A DNA stretch of 64,000 nucleotides from Planctomycetota bacterium (lineage in GTDB: Bacteria; Planctomycetota; UBA1135; UBA2386): positions 1,736,001 through 1,800,000 of the forward strand of contig JADJWQ010000001.1 of the NCBI GenBank assembly GCA_016716265.1, written 5' to 3'. Positions 9,337 through 18,296 of the stretch are shown here, one piece after another. How positions within the stretch are numbered: position 1 is the first letter of the stretch; the number at the start of each line of letters is the position of its first letter. Under the pieces are notes generated by a model. The model was given only the letters and a program-made list of their open reading frames with translations. It was not told the DNA's origin and did no database searches. The position numbers and the translations under genes are program-made.

Positions 9337-11190
9337 ATGCGCAAGCTCCGCGCCCTGCTCACCCAGCTGCCGATCCCGCCGGTCGGCCCCGAGCCGATCC
9401 GCGGCAACGTCCCGCTGGCGGCTGCGTACCTGAAGCTCTACGCGCAGCGGCACGGCGCGGCCGAGCACTGCGAGATCCACATCCTGCCCGCGACGGACGC
9501 CAACCGCCTCGGCGACCGGGCGCTCGTCGACGCGGTGTGCGCGCGCGAGCCGGATCTGCTCGGGCTGTCCTGCTATCTGTGGAACGTCGACCGCTCGCTG
9601 TGGCTGGCGCGGCGGGTGAAGGAGCGGCTGCCGGGCTGCGCGATCGTCGTCGGCGGCCCGGAGATCACGACCGACAATGCCTGGGTCCTCGCCGAGCCGG
9701 CGGTCGACTTCGCCGTGTTCGGCGAGGGCGAGCGGACCTTCGCCGAGCTGCTCGCGTGGCGGACGTCGGGTGCGGAGCGCGCCGGACTGTCGCGCATCGC
9801 CGGGCTCGGCTGGCGCGACGGCCGCGAGCTGCGGCAGAACCTGCCGCGGACGCCGATGGCGGACCTCGCGGCGATCTCGTCGCCGTACGTCGAGGGCATC
9901 CTCGACGCCGGCGAGCCCGAGCAGCTGCTGCTCGAGACCGTGCGCGGCTGCGTGTTCCGTTGCAAGTTCTGCTACTACCCGAAGGCGTACGACAGCCAGC
10001 ACTACCTGCCCGACGAGCACGTGCTGGCCGATCTCGCGCACGCCCGCGCCCGCGGCGCCCACGAGGTCTTCCTGCTCGACCCGACGCTCAATCAGCGCCC
10101 GCGCTTCGGCGAGTTCGTCGAGCTCCTGGCGCGCGGCAATCCCGACGGCCGCCTGCAGCTGCACGGCGAGCTGCGCGGCGAGGGCCTGGACGCGAAGCTC
10201 GCACGCCGCATGCGTGCGGCCGGCTTCGTCGAGGTCGAGCTCGGCCTGCAGTCGGTCGACGACACGACGCAGGCGTTGATGGACCGCCGCAACAACCTGA
10301 AGGCCTTCGAGCGCGGCGCACGTGCATTGCGAGAGGCGGGCATCCGCGTGAAGGCCGACCTGATCGTCGGATTGCCGGGCGACACCCCCGAGTCGGTGCG
10401 CCGCGGCATGCGCTTCCTCGCCGACGGCGGCCTGTGCGACATGGCGCAGGTGTTCCGGCTCGGCATCCTGCCCGGGACCGCGTTCCGCCGCGACGCCGAG
10501 CACCTCGGCATCACGTTCGATCCACGCCCGCCCTACTTCGTCGAGTCGACCCCCACGCTGAGCGGCGACGACATCGACGCGCTGCTCGCCGAGGCCGAGG
10601 ACGTGTTCGATTGCACGTTCGACCCCACGCCCCCGCCCTGGCTGCCGGCCGCGGACGACACGGGCTGCACGCCGGTCACGTGCGTGGCCTTCGACCTCGA
10701 TCGCGAGCCCGCTGCGCTCGCGCAGTGGCGGCCGCCGGCCTGCGCGGCGCACGTGTTCACCCTGCGCTTCCACGCGGCGGAGCCGTTCGAGCACCTGCCG
10801 GGGATGGTCGCCGCCGTGCGCGCGCTGCTCGCCGACGACCCGTTCACGCTGCTGCACGTCGCGATCGAGACCGGCGACGAGTTCCCGCTCGACGTGATCG
10901 ACGCGCTGCGCGCCGCCGCGGTCCGTACGGAGCGCGTCTACCTGGAGCGCTGGCTCCGCGAGCCCCCCGGCGCCGCGACGCGCCTCAGCGTGGTGCTGCC
11001 GGCGACGGCGATGCACACGATCGACGCCGACTGGACCGACGCGCTGCTCGAGCTGGCGGATCTCGTCTGGTGCGACGCACCCGCCACCGGAGCAGCGCTC
11101 GCCGGCCTCGCGGCCGGCGCACGCGCCGGCGAGTGGCACGGTCGCGCGGTCGGCGCTGCCGCGGCGAGGCGCGGAGGCGTTCCGCATTGA
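9337..11190 (+). CDS. B12-binding-domain radical SAM protein
   Basis: The 617-residue protein has a cobalamin-binding-like N-terminal domain (PDLLGLSCYLWN, IVVGGPEITTDN, DFAVFGEGERTFAEL). A radical SAM core follows, whose 4Fe-4S cysteines are C205, C209 and C212 in CVFRCKFC. It also has the GE-type and beta-strand features ELGLQSVDD and KADLIVGLPGDTPE. This matches the class that includes methyltransferases, the BchE type and many uncharacterised enzymes. The C-terminal 190 residues look specific to this protein. No biosynthetic partner genes sit beside it, so the substrate is open. It converges on the Mla-like gene with 42 bp between. Confidence 0.88.
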   Translation: MRKLRALLTQLPIPPVGPEPIRGNVPLAAAYLKLYAQRHGAAEHCEIHILPATDANRLGDRALVDAVCAREPDLLGLSCYLWNVDRSLWLARRVKERLPGCAIVVGGPEITTDNAWVLAEPAVDFAVFGEGERTFAELLAWRTSGAERAGLSRIAGLGWRDGRELRQNLPRTPMADLAAISSPYVEGILDAGEPEQLLLETVRGCVFRCKFCYYPKAYDSQHYLPDEHVLADLAHARARGAHEVFLLDPTLNQRPRFGEFVELLARGNPDGRLQLHGELRGEGLDAKLARRMRAAGFVEVELGLQSVDDTTQALMDRRNNLKAFERGARALREAGIRVKADLIVGLPGDTPESVRRGMRFLADGGLCDMAQVFRLGILPGTAFRRDAEHLGITFDPRPPYFVESTPTLSGDDIDALLAEAEDVFDCTFDPTPPPWLPAADDTGCTPVTCVAFDLDREPAALAQWRPPACAAHVFTLRFHAAEPFEHLPGMVAAVRALLADDPFTLLHVAIETGDEFPLDVIDALRAAAVRTERVYLERWLREPPGAATRLSVVLPATAMHTIDADWTDALLELADLVWCDAPATGAALAGLAAGARAGEWHGRAVGAAAARRGGVPH

Positions 11191-11232
11191 CGTTGCGGCC
11201 CGCGCCAGCCGCGGCGCGCGGGGGCGATCGGG

Positions 11233-12849
11233 TCACGTCGGCGGGCGGAACTCGAAGAACGCGAACGCGAAGTGCACGATCAATGCCCACAGCGTCGACC
11301 ACAGGATCGCCGCCGTGATCCCGACGCTGACGGAAGTGGCTGCCGGCTTCGGGCGCGCGCCCTGGTGGTAGGTGATCGCGGCGATGCCGAGCGCGCAGCT
11401 CAGCACCTTCGCGAGAAGCCACCACGTCCCCTCGAACACGGGCTCGCCGGGCAGCATGAGCTGCGTGTGCAGGTGCTGCTCCCAGAACTGCCGGCCGAGC
11501 TCGGGGTGCAGGATCGAGAACGCGATGAGGCTCGCCCAGCGCGACGTCACGAACGCGACGCCGACGAGCACCGGGGTGCCGATCAGGAACGCCCACAGCA
11601 CGCTGGTCAGCAGGTAGCGGCGCGGGTCCGCACCGAGCGAGCGCATCGCGTCGGTCTGGCGGCCGTAGGTCTTGTTGCCGATGTCCGACGCGACCGCGGC
11701 ACCGCAGCGCGCCGCGATCAGGATCGTGCCGATCAGCGGCACCAGGATCCGATACAGCGCGTAGCCGATCGCCCCGAGCACCTCCTCGGTGATCAGCGGC
11801 TCGGTGTAGGCGGAGTACGGCATGTACTCGAAGGTGAAGTGCGTGGCGACGTAGCCGAGGATCGCCCCGGTCACCGCCAGGTACAGCCATGCCGACGGCC
11901 CGGCGACGAGCCGCAGGTAGTGCGCGAGATAGCGCCCGCCCCATCCGAAGCTGCGCCACAGCGGAAGCAGCGCGGCCGGGACGCCGGCGGCCGCCTCGGC
12001 GACACGGCTGGTGCCGGCCAGGAAGGCACCGAGGCGGCGCGATGCCGCCTGCGCGGCACCGAGCGGACGGCTCCGCGGCGGCGGCGCGGCGGTGCGCGGC
12101 GTGGCGGTGAGCTGCTCGCGCAGTGACGGCCAGTCGGCGCGCGGCACCTCGCGGAGCGCGTGGGCTTCGGCATCGAGCACGTGCACGCGGTCCGCGATGC
12201 CGACCAGCGATTCGTAGTCGTGCGTGACGACGATCGCGGTCTTCGGGTGCGCGCGGTGCGTGCGACGGATCAGGGCGGCGACCTGGTCGGCGGTCGCCGC
12301 GTCGAGGCCCGAGGTCGGCTCGTCGTAGAGCACGATGTCGGGATCCGACGCGAGCGTGCGCGCGATCGCGAGGCGCTGCTGCTGACCGCCCGACAATCGA
12401 CTGACCCGCGCGTGACGCGGCACCTGCAGCTCGTCGAGCAATGCTGCTGGATCGACGACCGACTCGTCGTCGTGATTGCGGCGGCGGTGGGAGTAGGCGA
12501 ACCGGACGTTGCGGGCCGGCGACAGCTCGTCGAACAGCGCGAACTGCTGGAACACGACTCCGACACGCGCGCGGGCACGGCGACCGAGGACCTCCTCGCC
12601 GCCGACGCGTACGCTGCCCGCGACGTCCACGCTCGCGTGCGAGCGGTCCAGCAGGCCGGCGATGACTCGCAGCAGCAGCGATTTGCCCGCGCCGCTCGGC
12701 CCGAGGATCAACGCGACCTCGCCCGGCCGGAACCTGGCCGCGGCGTTCTCGAGCAGCGTGCGGCCGCCGGCCCGCAGCGTCAGACCGCTGATCTCGACCG
12801 CGGCGCCCGTGGCGGGCGCGTCCTCGGACCTCGCGACGGCCGCGCTCAC
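11233..12849 (-). CDS. MlaF-MlaE fusion: ABC ATPase plus lipid-transport permease in one chain
   Basis: One 538-residue chain joins two normally separate subunits of the Mla/MCE phospholipid transporter. Residues 15-245 are an ABC ATPase: Walker A GPSGAGKS, signature LSGGQQQR, Walker B IVLYDEP, H-loop THDYE. After a linker of about 60 residues comes an MlaE-type permease with several membrane spans and the family stretch PLIGTILIAARCGAAVASDIG followed by QTDAMRSLGADPRRYL. GTG 12849 is preferred: it starts 1 nt after the upstream stop (TGACGTG), with GGGGGAGG behind it. An in-frame ATG at 12885 would overlap the upstream gene. The tight spacing implies co-translation with the anchored protein at 12851-14245. 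Confidence 0.88.
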   Translation of the reverse strand: MSAAVARSEDAPATGAAVEISGLTLRAGGRTLLENAAARFRPGEVALILGPSGAGKSLLLRVIAGLLDRSHASVDVAGSVRVGGEEVLGRRARARVGVVFQQFALFDELSPARNVRFAYSHRRRNHDDESVVDPAALLDELQVPRHARVSRLSGGQQQRLAIARTLASDPDIVLYDEPTSGLDAATADQVAALIRRTHRAHPKTAIVVTHDYESLVGIADRVHVLDAEAHALREVPRADWPSLREQLTATPRTAAPPPRSRPLGAAQAASRRLGAFLAGTSRVAEAAAGVPAALLPLWRSFGWGGRYLAHYLRLVAGPSAWLYLAVTGAILGYVATHFTFEYMPYSAYTEPLITEEVLGAIGYALYRILVPLIGTILIAARCGAAVASDIGNKTYGRQTDAMRSLGADPRRYLLTSVLWAFLIGTPVLVGVAFVTSRWASLIAFSILHPELGRQFWEQHLHTQLMLPGEPVFEGTWWLLAKVLSCALGIAAITYHQGARPKPAATSVSVGITAAILWSTLWALIVHFAFAFFEFRPPT

Positions 12850-12850
12850 G

Positions 12851-14245
12851 TCAGCGCCCTCCCCCGACCGCGAACGGATCCGCACCGTCGTCGCCGAGCG
12901 CGACGCGCAGCATCAGCGGCGCACCGGTCGCGGCGCCAGCCGTACCCGCGCCGGGCCGGAGCACGAACCAGGTGCGGTCCTTGAACAGCAGCCGATTGCG
13001 CAGCACGGCCGCGAACTCCGGCGAGATCCCCTCGCCACGCCGCCCGAACAACAGCGCCGCGATCTCCTCGACGGTCGGCTGTAGGCGCTGGCTCGCGAGC
13101 GACAACGCCGCCTGCGTGCGCTCGCTCTGCCAGCGGTCCGCCAGCGCCTGCTGCAGACGCTGGTTGCCGACGACCGCCTCGCGGAACACGCTCCACAGCA
13201 GCGCGTGCACGCGCGCGTCCTCGAGCACGCGACCGTAGGCATCGCGCAGCGTGCGCCGCACGCGCTCGTTGCGGAACACCTCGCCGGACACCTGTTGGAC
13301 GAGGCCGAGCAGGTCGTCGGTGTGCGACGCGATGACCGGCAACGCCTCCTCGGTCAGCAGGCGATTCCATTCGCGCTCCAGGCTCTGCCCGGAGGTCAGC
13401 GGCAGGCGGTCCCAGACCCACCGCGAGCCGAGCGACCACAGCGAGACCCGCGACCAGATCTCGCGGCCGATCGTGGTCACCAGCGGGCTGGCGCGCTCCT
13501 CGAGCAGCGGGAAGACCTCCTCCTTGACGAGCGGCACGAGCTCGCGGTGCACCAGCTCGTCCTGGTAGGCGAGACCGAGCGCCTGCAGCTCCTCGCGGTG
13601 CTCGGCCAGCACGCGGGGCAGCTCGATCTCCACGGCGTGCAGGGCGTCGGTCAGCGTCGCCTTGACGAGCGGCTGCAGCGATGCGAGCAGCTCCTCGCTG
13701 TGCGCCGCGATCGCCTTCTGCACGAGCTCGCGCAGCCGCTCCTGCCGCGCGGGCGGCAGCATCGTGCGGACGACCCAGGCGAGCGACAGGTCCGACCCGT
13801 ACCAGGCGACCGTCGCCCGGCCGTCGATCGGTGGCGCGGTCGCGAACAGGCGGGCCGTCGCCGCCGTCGCGGGCGCTCCCCAGCGGGCCGGCCGCCCGTG
13901 CACCGGCCCGTTCGCGTCGGCCATCGCCGTGATCACGCCGATCTGCACGAACGGCTGGCCGTCGCCCTGCGCGAAGATCGGATCGCCGACGCGGGTCCAG
14001 TAGGTCCCGTCGAAGCTGAGCTCGAGCTGGCGTGCACCCTCGCCGGGCTCACCGCGGACCGCCGCGATGAACGTGCTGAGCGGGTCCTCGCCGGTCTCGC
14101 GCAGCGCGTCGACTCCGCGCCACGCCGCGGTGCCGAGGCCGCTCCAGATCGCGAGCCCCGCGACGACGCGCGCGGCGTGCGCGACGGCGCGGCGGCGGCG
14201 CAGGTCGCGCGGCCGGCGCGGGGTCCCATCCTGGCTCTGGGTCAT
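12851..14245 (-). CDS. Membrane-anchored protein of unknown family, partner of the MlaFE fusion
   Basis: I do not recognise a family with confidence. The 464-residue protein has one N-terminal membrane span (about residues 25-45) and a short beta-rich stretch (QLELSFDGTYWTRVGDP to GVITAM). A long, largely helical region rich in E, R, L and A follows (about 140-420), with repeated helices such as QERLRELVQKAIAAHSEEL. It stops 1 nt before the transporter start and must be co-expressed. The position and layout (anchor, beta segment, helical extension) are those of an MlaD/MCE substrate-binding subunit, which the system otherwise lacks here. The MCE signature itself is not obvious, so that role is inferred. 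Confidence 0.75.
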   Translation of the reverse strand: MTQSQDGTPRRPRDLRRRRAVAHAARVVAGLAIWSGLGTAAWRGVDALRETGEDPLSTFIAAVRGEPGEGARQLELSFDGTYWTRVGDPIFAQGDGQPFVQIGVITAMADANGPVHGRPARWGAPATAATARLFATAPPIDGRATVAWYGSDLSLAWVVRTMLPPARQERLRELVQKAIAAHSEELLASLQPLVKATLTDALHAVEIELPRVLAEHREELQALGLAYQDELVHRELVPLVKEEVFPLLEERASPLVTTIGREIWSRVSLWSLGSRWVWDRLPLTSGQSLEREWNRLLTEEALPVIASHTDDLLGLVQQVSGEVFRNERVRRTLRDAYGRVLEDARVHALLWSVFREAVVGNQRLQQALADRWQSERTQAALSLASQRLQPTVEEIAALLFGRRGEGISPEFAAVLRNRLLFKDRTWFVLRPGAGTAGAATGAPLMLRVALGDDGADPFAVGGGR

Positions 14246-14270
14246 GGCTGCATCACCGGAGCGGCGTCGC

Positions 14271-14300
14271 GGGGTCGGGGGTCGGGGGTCGGGGGTCGGG
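14271..14300. repeat. GGGGGTC heptamer tandem repeat
   Basis: About four perfect copies of the 7-bp unit GGGGGTC lie in the gap between two minus-strand genes, 25 bp upstream of ATG 14245. The copy number is probably variable. No function is evident. Confidence 0.8.
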
Positions 14301-14362
14301 CGGAACCCCGGAAGTGTGCCGCGGCCTTCACGGCCGGGCCCGCGGGAATTCTCGGACGCCCG

Positions 14363-15475
14363 TCACGGCCGGTCCCGCGGCGGGATGCCGACGCGGCAGA
14401 TCCACAGGCGCGCCGGGTCGAGCCGCCGGTCGCCGCCGCGCTCGTCGAACCACTCGGTGCGCTCGCCGATCCCGCGCGTCGCGCCCTGCGTCGACCAGTA
14501 GCGCATGCCGACGAGCTCGCCGCCGGACCGCTCCCAGCCGAGGAACACCACCGAGTGGCCGGAGCCGTTCGCCCGCCACAGCTGCACGAAGTCGCCGGCC
14601 CGCGCATCCGTGCGGTCCGTCACGCGCAGACCGAGCCGATTGTCGACGAGCGCCGTGTGCAGGCAGGACGGATCGCTGCTCGACCCGAACCACTGCTGCT
14701 GGAGCCGCCGAACGCCCTCGAGGTCGAGCGCCGCGATGCGCCACGGCCGCGCATTGCGCTGGCACCAGATGCGCCAGGCATCGAGGAACACCTCGAAGGT
14801 CAGACCACAGCAGTACGCGCGGCCCTCGGGATCACCTTCGCACAGCAGCTGGCCGCCGTACTCGAGGTCCTTCGTGCAGCCCTTCCAGGTGCCCGTCTTC
14901 GGCCAGTGGTACGGATGCGTGCCGTCGGTCGGGTAGGCGCGCAGCAGCTCGAGGACGATCGGGTTCAGCTCGCCCGGCGCTGGCACGACGACCGCGTCCG
15001 GCTGCGCGTCCGCACCGGCGCGCAGGATCAGCACGACGCCGCCCGGAGCCTCGACGCGGAGCCCGATCGCACCGCTCGGGGACGCGATGAGTCGCGACGG
15101 TGCGGGCCGCAGCTCGCCGAGCCGCTCCCCGGCGACGCCGACGTCGTCGACCGTCACCTGCAGCGGCCGGTCCGCGGAGCCGAGCGCCGGCGCTGCCGAC
15201 CGCCCCTCGGCGCGCTGCGTTCGCGGCGCACGCCGGAGCGCGACCGCAAACGTGCCGCCCCGCACGACGACCTCCGCACCGCGGCGCTGGGCCTCGAAGC
15301 CGAGCCGCTCGAGCAGTGCGGCCGTGCGCGTGGGATCGGAACTCTCGATGGTGCGGACCGATCCGGGATCCTGCGCCGCGATGCCGCAGGCCGAGGCGAG
15401 CAGCGCCAGGCACGCCGCACGTCGCGACCGACGGGCGACGCCGAATGGCCACGCGGAGACGATCGCTCGGGTCAT
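14363..15475 (-). CDS. Secreted protein with a cysteine-peptidase-like (NlpC/P60 or CHAP-like) C-terminal domain
   Basis: The 370-residue product begins with a basic n-region and hydrophobic signal peptide ending at GIAAQD. Residues 35-150 form an unidentified N-terminal domain. The C-terminal half contains YCCGLTFEVFLDAW and later DFVQLWRANGSGHSVVFLGW. A cysteine before an aliphatic helix and a GHSVVFLGW strand are the placement of Cys and His in NlpC/P60 and CHAP peptidases or amidases. A role in peptidoglycan or peptide cleavage is therefore plausible but unproven. Two other cysteines (KGCTKDLEYGGQLLCEG) may form a disulphide. ATG 15475 was chosen over an upstream in-frame ATG because it directly precedes the signal peptide and follows a TATGCT box by 6 nt. 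Confidence 0.8.
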   Translation of the reverse strand: MTRAIVSAWPFGVARRSRRAACLALLASACGIAAQDPGSVRTIESSDPTRTAALLERLGFEAQRRGAEVVVRGGTFAVALRRAPRTQRAEGRSAAPALGSADRPLQVTVDDVGVAGERLGELRPAPSRLIASPSGAIGLRVEAPGGVVLILRAGADAQPDAVVVPAPGELNPIVLELLRAYPTDGTHPYHWPKTGTWKGCTKDLEYGGQLLCEGDPEGRAYCCGLTFEVFLDAWRIWCQRNARPWRIAALDLEGVRRLQQQWFGSSSDPSCLHTALVDNRLGLRVTDRTDARAGDFVQLWRANGSGHSVVFLGWERSGGELVGMRYWSTQGATRGIGERTEWFDERGGDRRLDPARLWICRVGIPPRDRP

Positions 15476-15481
15476 CCCGGC

Positions 15482-15487
15482 AGCATA
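15482..15487 (-). promoter_or_regulatory. -10 box TATGCT, leaderless-type, for the secreted peptidase-like gene
   Basis: TATGCT on the minus strand ends 6 nt before ATG 15475. There is no ribosome-binding sequence in the gap. Confidence 0.55.
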
Positions 15488-15863
15488 CGGCCGGTGCGCC
15501 CGCCGGCGCGGGTCGAACCGGGCTGCGTCGAGCACCCCTGGCCATCCGGTCGGACTCCGGCGCGAGCCGAGCACCTCGACGGGCCGAGCCACCGCGGTCC
15601 GGTACGCCGGGCGACGGAATCCGCGACGGCGACGGAGCGTACCCGTCGCGACCGGTCCGAGCCGGACTCACCGGATATGGGGGAGACCCCGCATCCTCCC
15701 TCCGCAATACCTGATACGGGTATGTCCGGACCATTCCCGCTTCGCCATCCCGCCAATGGCACGAGAGCTCGCTTCACACTATGTTCGGTTCCTCCTTCGG
15801 TCCTTTTCCTATCGACAAGCGCTCCGTGATTCACGGTCTTCGCCCTGCCAGGAGGAGCAGTTC
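15488..15863. other. Intergenic region between divergent genes
   Basis: About 375 bp with no convincing gene. The part from 15690 to 15850 is visibly less GC-rich than its surroundings. It holds TATGTT (15780-15785), which could be the -10 of the 15864 gene with a leader of about 70 nt. GGAGGAG at 15851-15857 is a strong ribosome-binding site, 6 nt before ATG 15864. No clear -35 or terminator was found. Confidence 0.5.
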
Positions 15864-18248
15864 ATGACCGTTGCCCGATCGCTCGGAATCGTCTCTCTCG
15901 CGTTCACCGTGTGCGTCTCGCTCGCCGCCCAGGCGCCCGAGGATGGCACCGGCGCTCCGTCCACGCGCCCCGCGCCCGGCGCGTTCGACGTCCCGGTCCG
16001 GGCGCTCGAATCCCCGGCGCCGCAGACCGCGGATTGGCTCGTCCCGATCCACACGGGGGCGACGGATCCGGTCGGCGGCGAATACGGCGTCTGGGCCTCG
16101 GGACCCGACTACAAGGTCTCGTTCCACGACGGCTTCGCGTTCTATCCAGTGCTCGGCGCGGCATACGAGCACAACCTGCCGATCGTCTGGCACACCGAGA
16201 CGGTCACGTCCGGCGGAGCCCCGCTCGACGTCACGGCGGACGCCGCACTCCGCTACGACACCTGGCGCGCCGAGCTCTCGCGCGGAGCCGTGACCGAGCG
16301 CTACGACGTGCGTCGCGACGGCGTGGAGCAGTCGTTCGTCGTGCACCGGCCGCCATCGGTGCCCGGCGATCTCGTCGTCACCGGTCGCATCGAGACCGAG
16401 CTCGAGGCCGTGCCGGTCCAGGCGAGCCACACCGACCTCACGTTCTGCGACGAGCACGGCAACGCGATCCTGCGCTACGGCAGTGCGGTCGCGATCGACG
16501 CGAGCGGCAGGAGCACGGCAGCGCTGACGTCGTACGACGGGCAGCGTATCGAGCTGACGGTCCCTGGCACCTGGCTCCGGGACGCGGTGTGGCCGGTCAC
16601 CATCGACCCGCTGACGTCCGCGGTGGTCATCGCGAGCTGGGGCAGCAGCCTCGGGACGCCGTCGTACCCCGACATCGTGCGCAACGACGACACCAATGAG
16701 CTGTACATCGCCTACAGCCGGCTGACGTCTTCCGGCGACTACGACAGCTACGTCCGCGTGACCGCCGATGACTTCAGCGGCTCCACGCAGCTGTTCACCG
16801 ACGTCACGACGACCTGGAGCACGCGCTACAACCAGGTCGCCTTCGTCAGCGGGTCGGACCGCTGGGCGGTGGCGCTCGGCCGTGAGTTCCCGACGTCCAG
16901 TCAGGCGCAGGTCCGCGTCTACGTGCACGACGTCGGCAACACGACGCTGAACAGCGGCACCACGCTGTTCCTGCTGCCCCCGGCGGGCCAGCAGGACCAG
17001 ACGCCGAGCATCGGCGGGACCTGGGGCTTCGCGTCCGGCACCAAGGCGTACATGGCATTCCGGCGCGATACCGGCACCGGATCGCCGAACACGAACAACT
17101 CCGAGGTCTGGGGTGTGCTCGTCGACTGCGGCACGGTGACCCCCGCTGTCGCACCGTCGCTCGGCACGCCGGTCAACCTCGAGACCTCCAGCCTCCCCGA
17201 CTACGATGCCGAGTGGCCGTGCGTGACCCAGTACTCGGGCGGCGGCACGCTGTCGTGGATCGTGGTCTGGCAGGAGTACAACAACGCGATCACCGGCGAC
17301 GACTGGGACGTCATCACCCAGCGCGTCGAGAGCGATGGCTCGCTCGCTGGTCGCAGCTTCTTCGGTCCCGCGTCGGGCACGACTCACAAGGTGCGCCCCA
17401 AGGTCGCAGGCCTCAATCAGCGCTACGCCGTCAGCTACGTGGAGCTGACCAACAACGGCAAGACCGGAAGTCCCTGGGGCGATTCGATCTCGGTCCAGCG
17501 CTTCAACTGGTCGGAGACCTCCGCAGTCCCTTCGTCGCAGTCCCCGCACTACGTCGCCGCGTCGACCTCGAACAACCTGACGACGGGTGACGGGAACCGT
17601 TCGATCTCGTACGACGACAACACGCTGTCACACTGGGCGGTCGCGTTTCACTCGTCGGCCTTCGACGTGTACATCGTCCGCACCGGTTACACCGGGCTCG
17701 TGACCGAGTCCGCCGTCGTCTACAACACGGCCGACAGCGGCTTCTCACCGTCGATCACCTACAACAACGACGCCTGCGAGTTCCAGCTCGTCTGGGCGAC
17801 GACGGAGACCTCGCCCATCGGCCAGCCGGTCTACGGTGCCCTCTTCCAGTACCGTGCCGCGTCGAACCTCAATTACGGCACGAGCTGCGCAGGCACGATC
17901 ACCGGTGACAACATCGGCATCTGCAACGCGCCGTACAAGGGCTCGGAGTTCTATACGATCAGCCTGTCCGGTGGACGGGCCAGCACTCCGACGGTCCTGT
18001 TCGCGAGCATCGGTCAGGTCGATCGGCCACTGCCATTCGCCGGTAATTCCGCGTGCCGCCTGCTGCTGTCGACGTCGATCCCGCTGATCGACGTGGTCGC
18101 CGGCAATTCGTCGTCCACGGGTGCTTTCAGCACGACGTTCCCGATCCCCGAGTCGGTCGCGGACGTGAGCGTCTACTGGCAGTTCATCCAGGTCGACTCG
18201 CGGCTCGCGTTGTGGTCCTCGGACGCGCTCCGGACCGTGATTCGCTGA
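15864..18248 (+). CDS. Large secreted protein of unknown function with shared C-terminal module
   Basis: The 794-residue protein has a signal peptide (cleavage near SLAAQAP). Residues 30-250 form a domain seen in some secreted planctomycete and myxobacterial proteins (GVWASGPDYKVSFHDGF, WPVTIDPLTSA at its end). A beta-propeller-like middle follows (250-660) with repeats built on S/T-rich strands and short phrases such as SYPDIVRNDDTNELYIAYS. The last 125 residues (from YGTSCAG) resemble the C-terminal module of four other secreted proteins in this window. GGAGGAG lies 6 nt before the ATG. The protein is low in charge and rich in S, T, N and Y, as for an extracellular protein. Function unknown. 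Confidence 0.85.
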   Translation: MTVARSLGIVSLAFTVCVSLAAQAPEDGTGAPSTRPAPGAFDVPVRALESPAPQTADWLVPIHTGATDPVGGEYGVWASGPDYKVSFHDGFAFYPVLGAAYEHNLPIVWHTETVTSGGAPLDVTADAALRYDTWRAELSRGAVTERYDVRRDGVEQSFVVHRPPSVPGDLVVTGRIETELEAVPVQASHTDLTFCDEHGNAILRYGSAVAIDASGRSTAALTSYDGQRIELTVPGTWLRDAVWPVTIDPLTSAVVIASWGSSLGTPSYPDIVRNDDTNELYIAYSRLTSSGDYDSYVRVTADDFSGSTQLFTDVTTTWSTRYNQVAFVSGSDRWAVALGREFPTSSQAQVRVYVHDVGNTTLNSGTTLFLLPPAGQQDQTPSIGGTWGFASGTKAYMAFRRDTGTGSPNTNNSEVWGVLVDCGTVTPAVAPSLGTPVNLETSSLPDYDAEWPCVTQYSGGGTLSWIVVWQEYNNAITGDDWDVITQRVESDGSLAGRSFFGPASGTTHKVRPKVAGLNQRYAVSYVELTNNGKTGSPWGDSISVQRFNWSETSAVPSSQSPHYVAASTSNNLTTGDGNRSISYDDNTLSHWAVAFHSSAFDVYIVRTGYTGLVTESAVVYNTADSGFSPSITYNNDACEFQLVWATTETSPIGQPVYGALFQYRAASNLNYGTSCAGTITGDNIGICNAPYKGSEFYTISLSGGRASTPTVLFASIGQVDRPLPFAGNSACRLLLSTSIPLIDVVAGNSSSTGAFSTTFPIPESVADVSVYWQFIQVDSRLALWSSDALRTVIR

Positions 18249-18260
18249 CGACGTCCGGGC

Positions 18261-18296
18261 CACCGGGAGCGCCGCCGACCGGCCGCGCTCCCGGTG
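18261..18296. terminator. Bidirectional terminator
   Basis: CACCGGGAGCG at 18261-18271 pairs perfectly with CGCTCCCGGTG at 18286-18296 around a 14-nt loop. The hairpin fills the gap between the stop codons of two convergent genes, and can end transcription from both sides. There is no T-tract. Confidence 0.75.

Noticed and set aside
15757..15773. TGGCACG followed by CTCGCT, resembling a sigma-54 promoter
   Set aside because: The distance between the GG and GC dinucleotides is one base too long for sigma-54, and no sigma-54 activator gene is near.
13205..15829. 874-residue open frame on the plus strand opposite the Mla-like and peptidase-like genes
   Set aside because: Arginine-rich with no domain. 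It is the antisense shadow of two well-supported minus-strand genes in GC-rich DNA.
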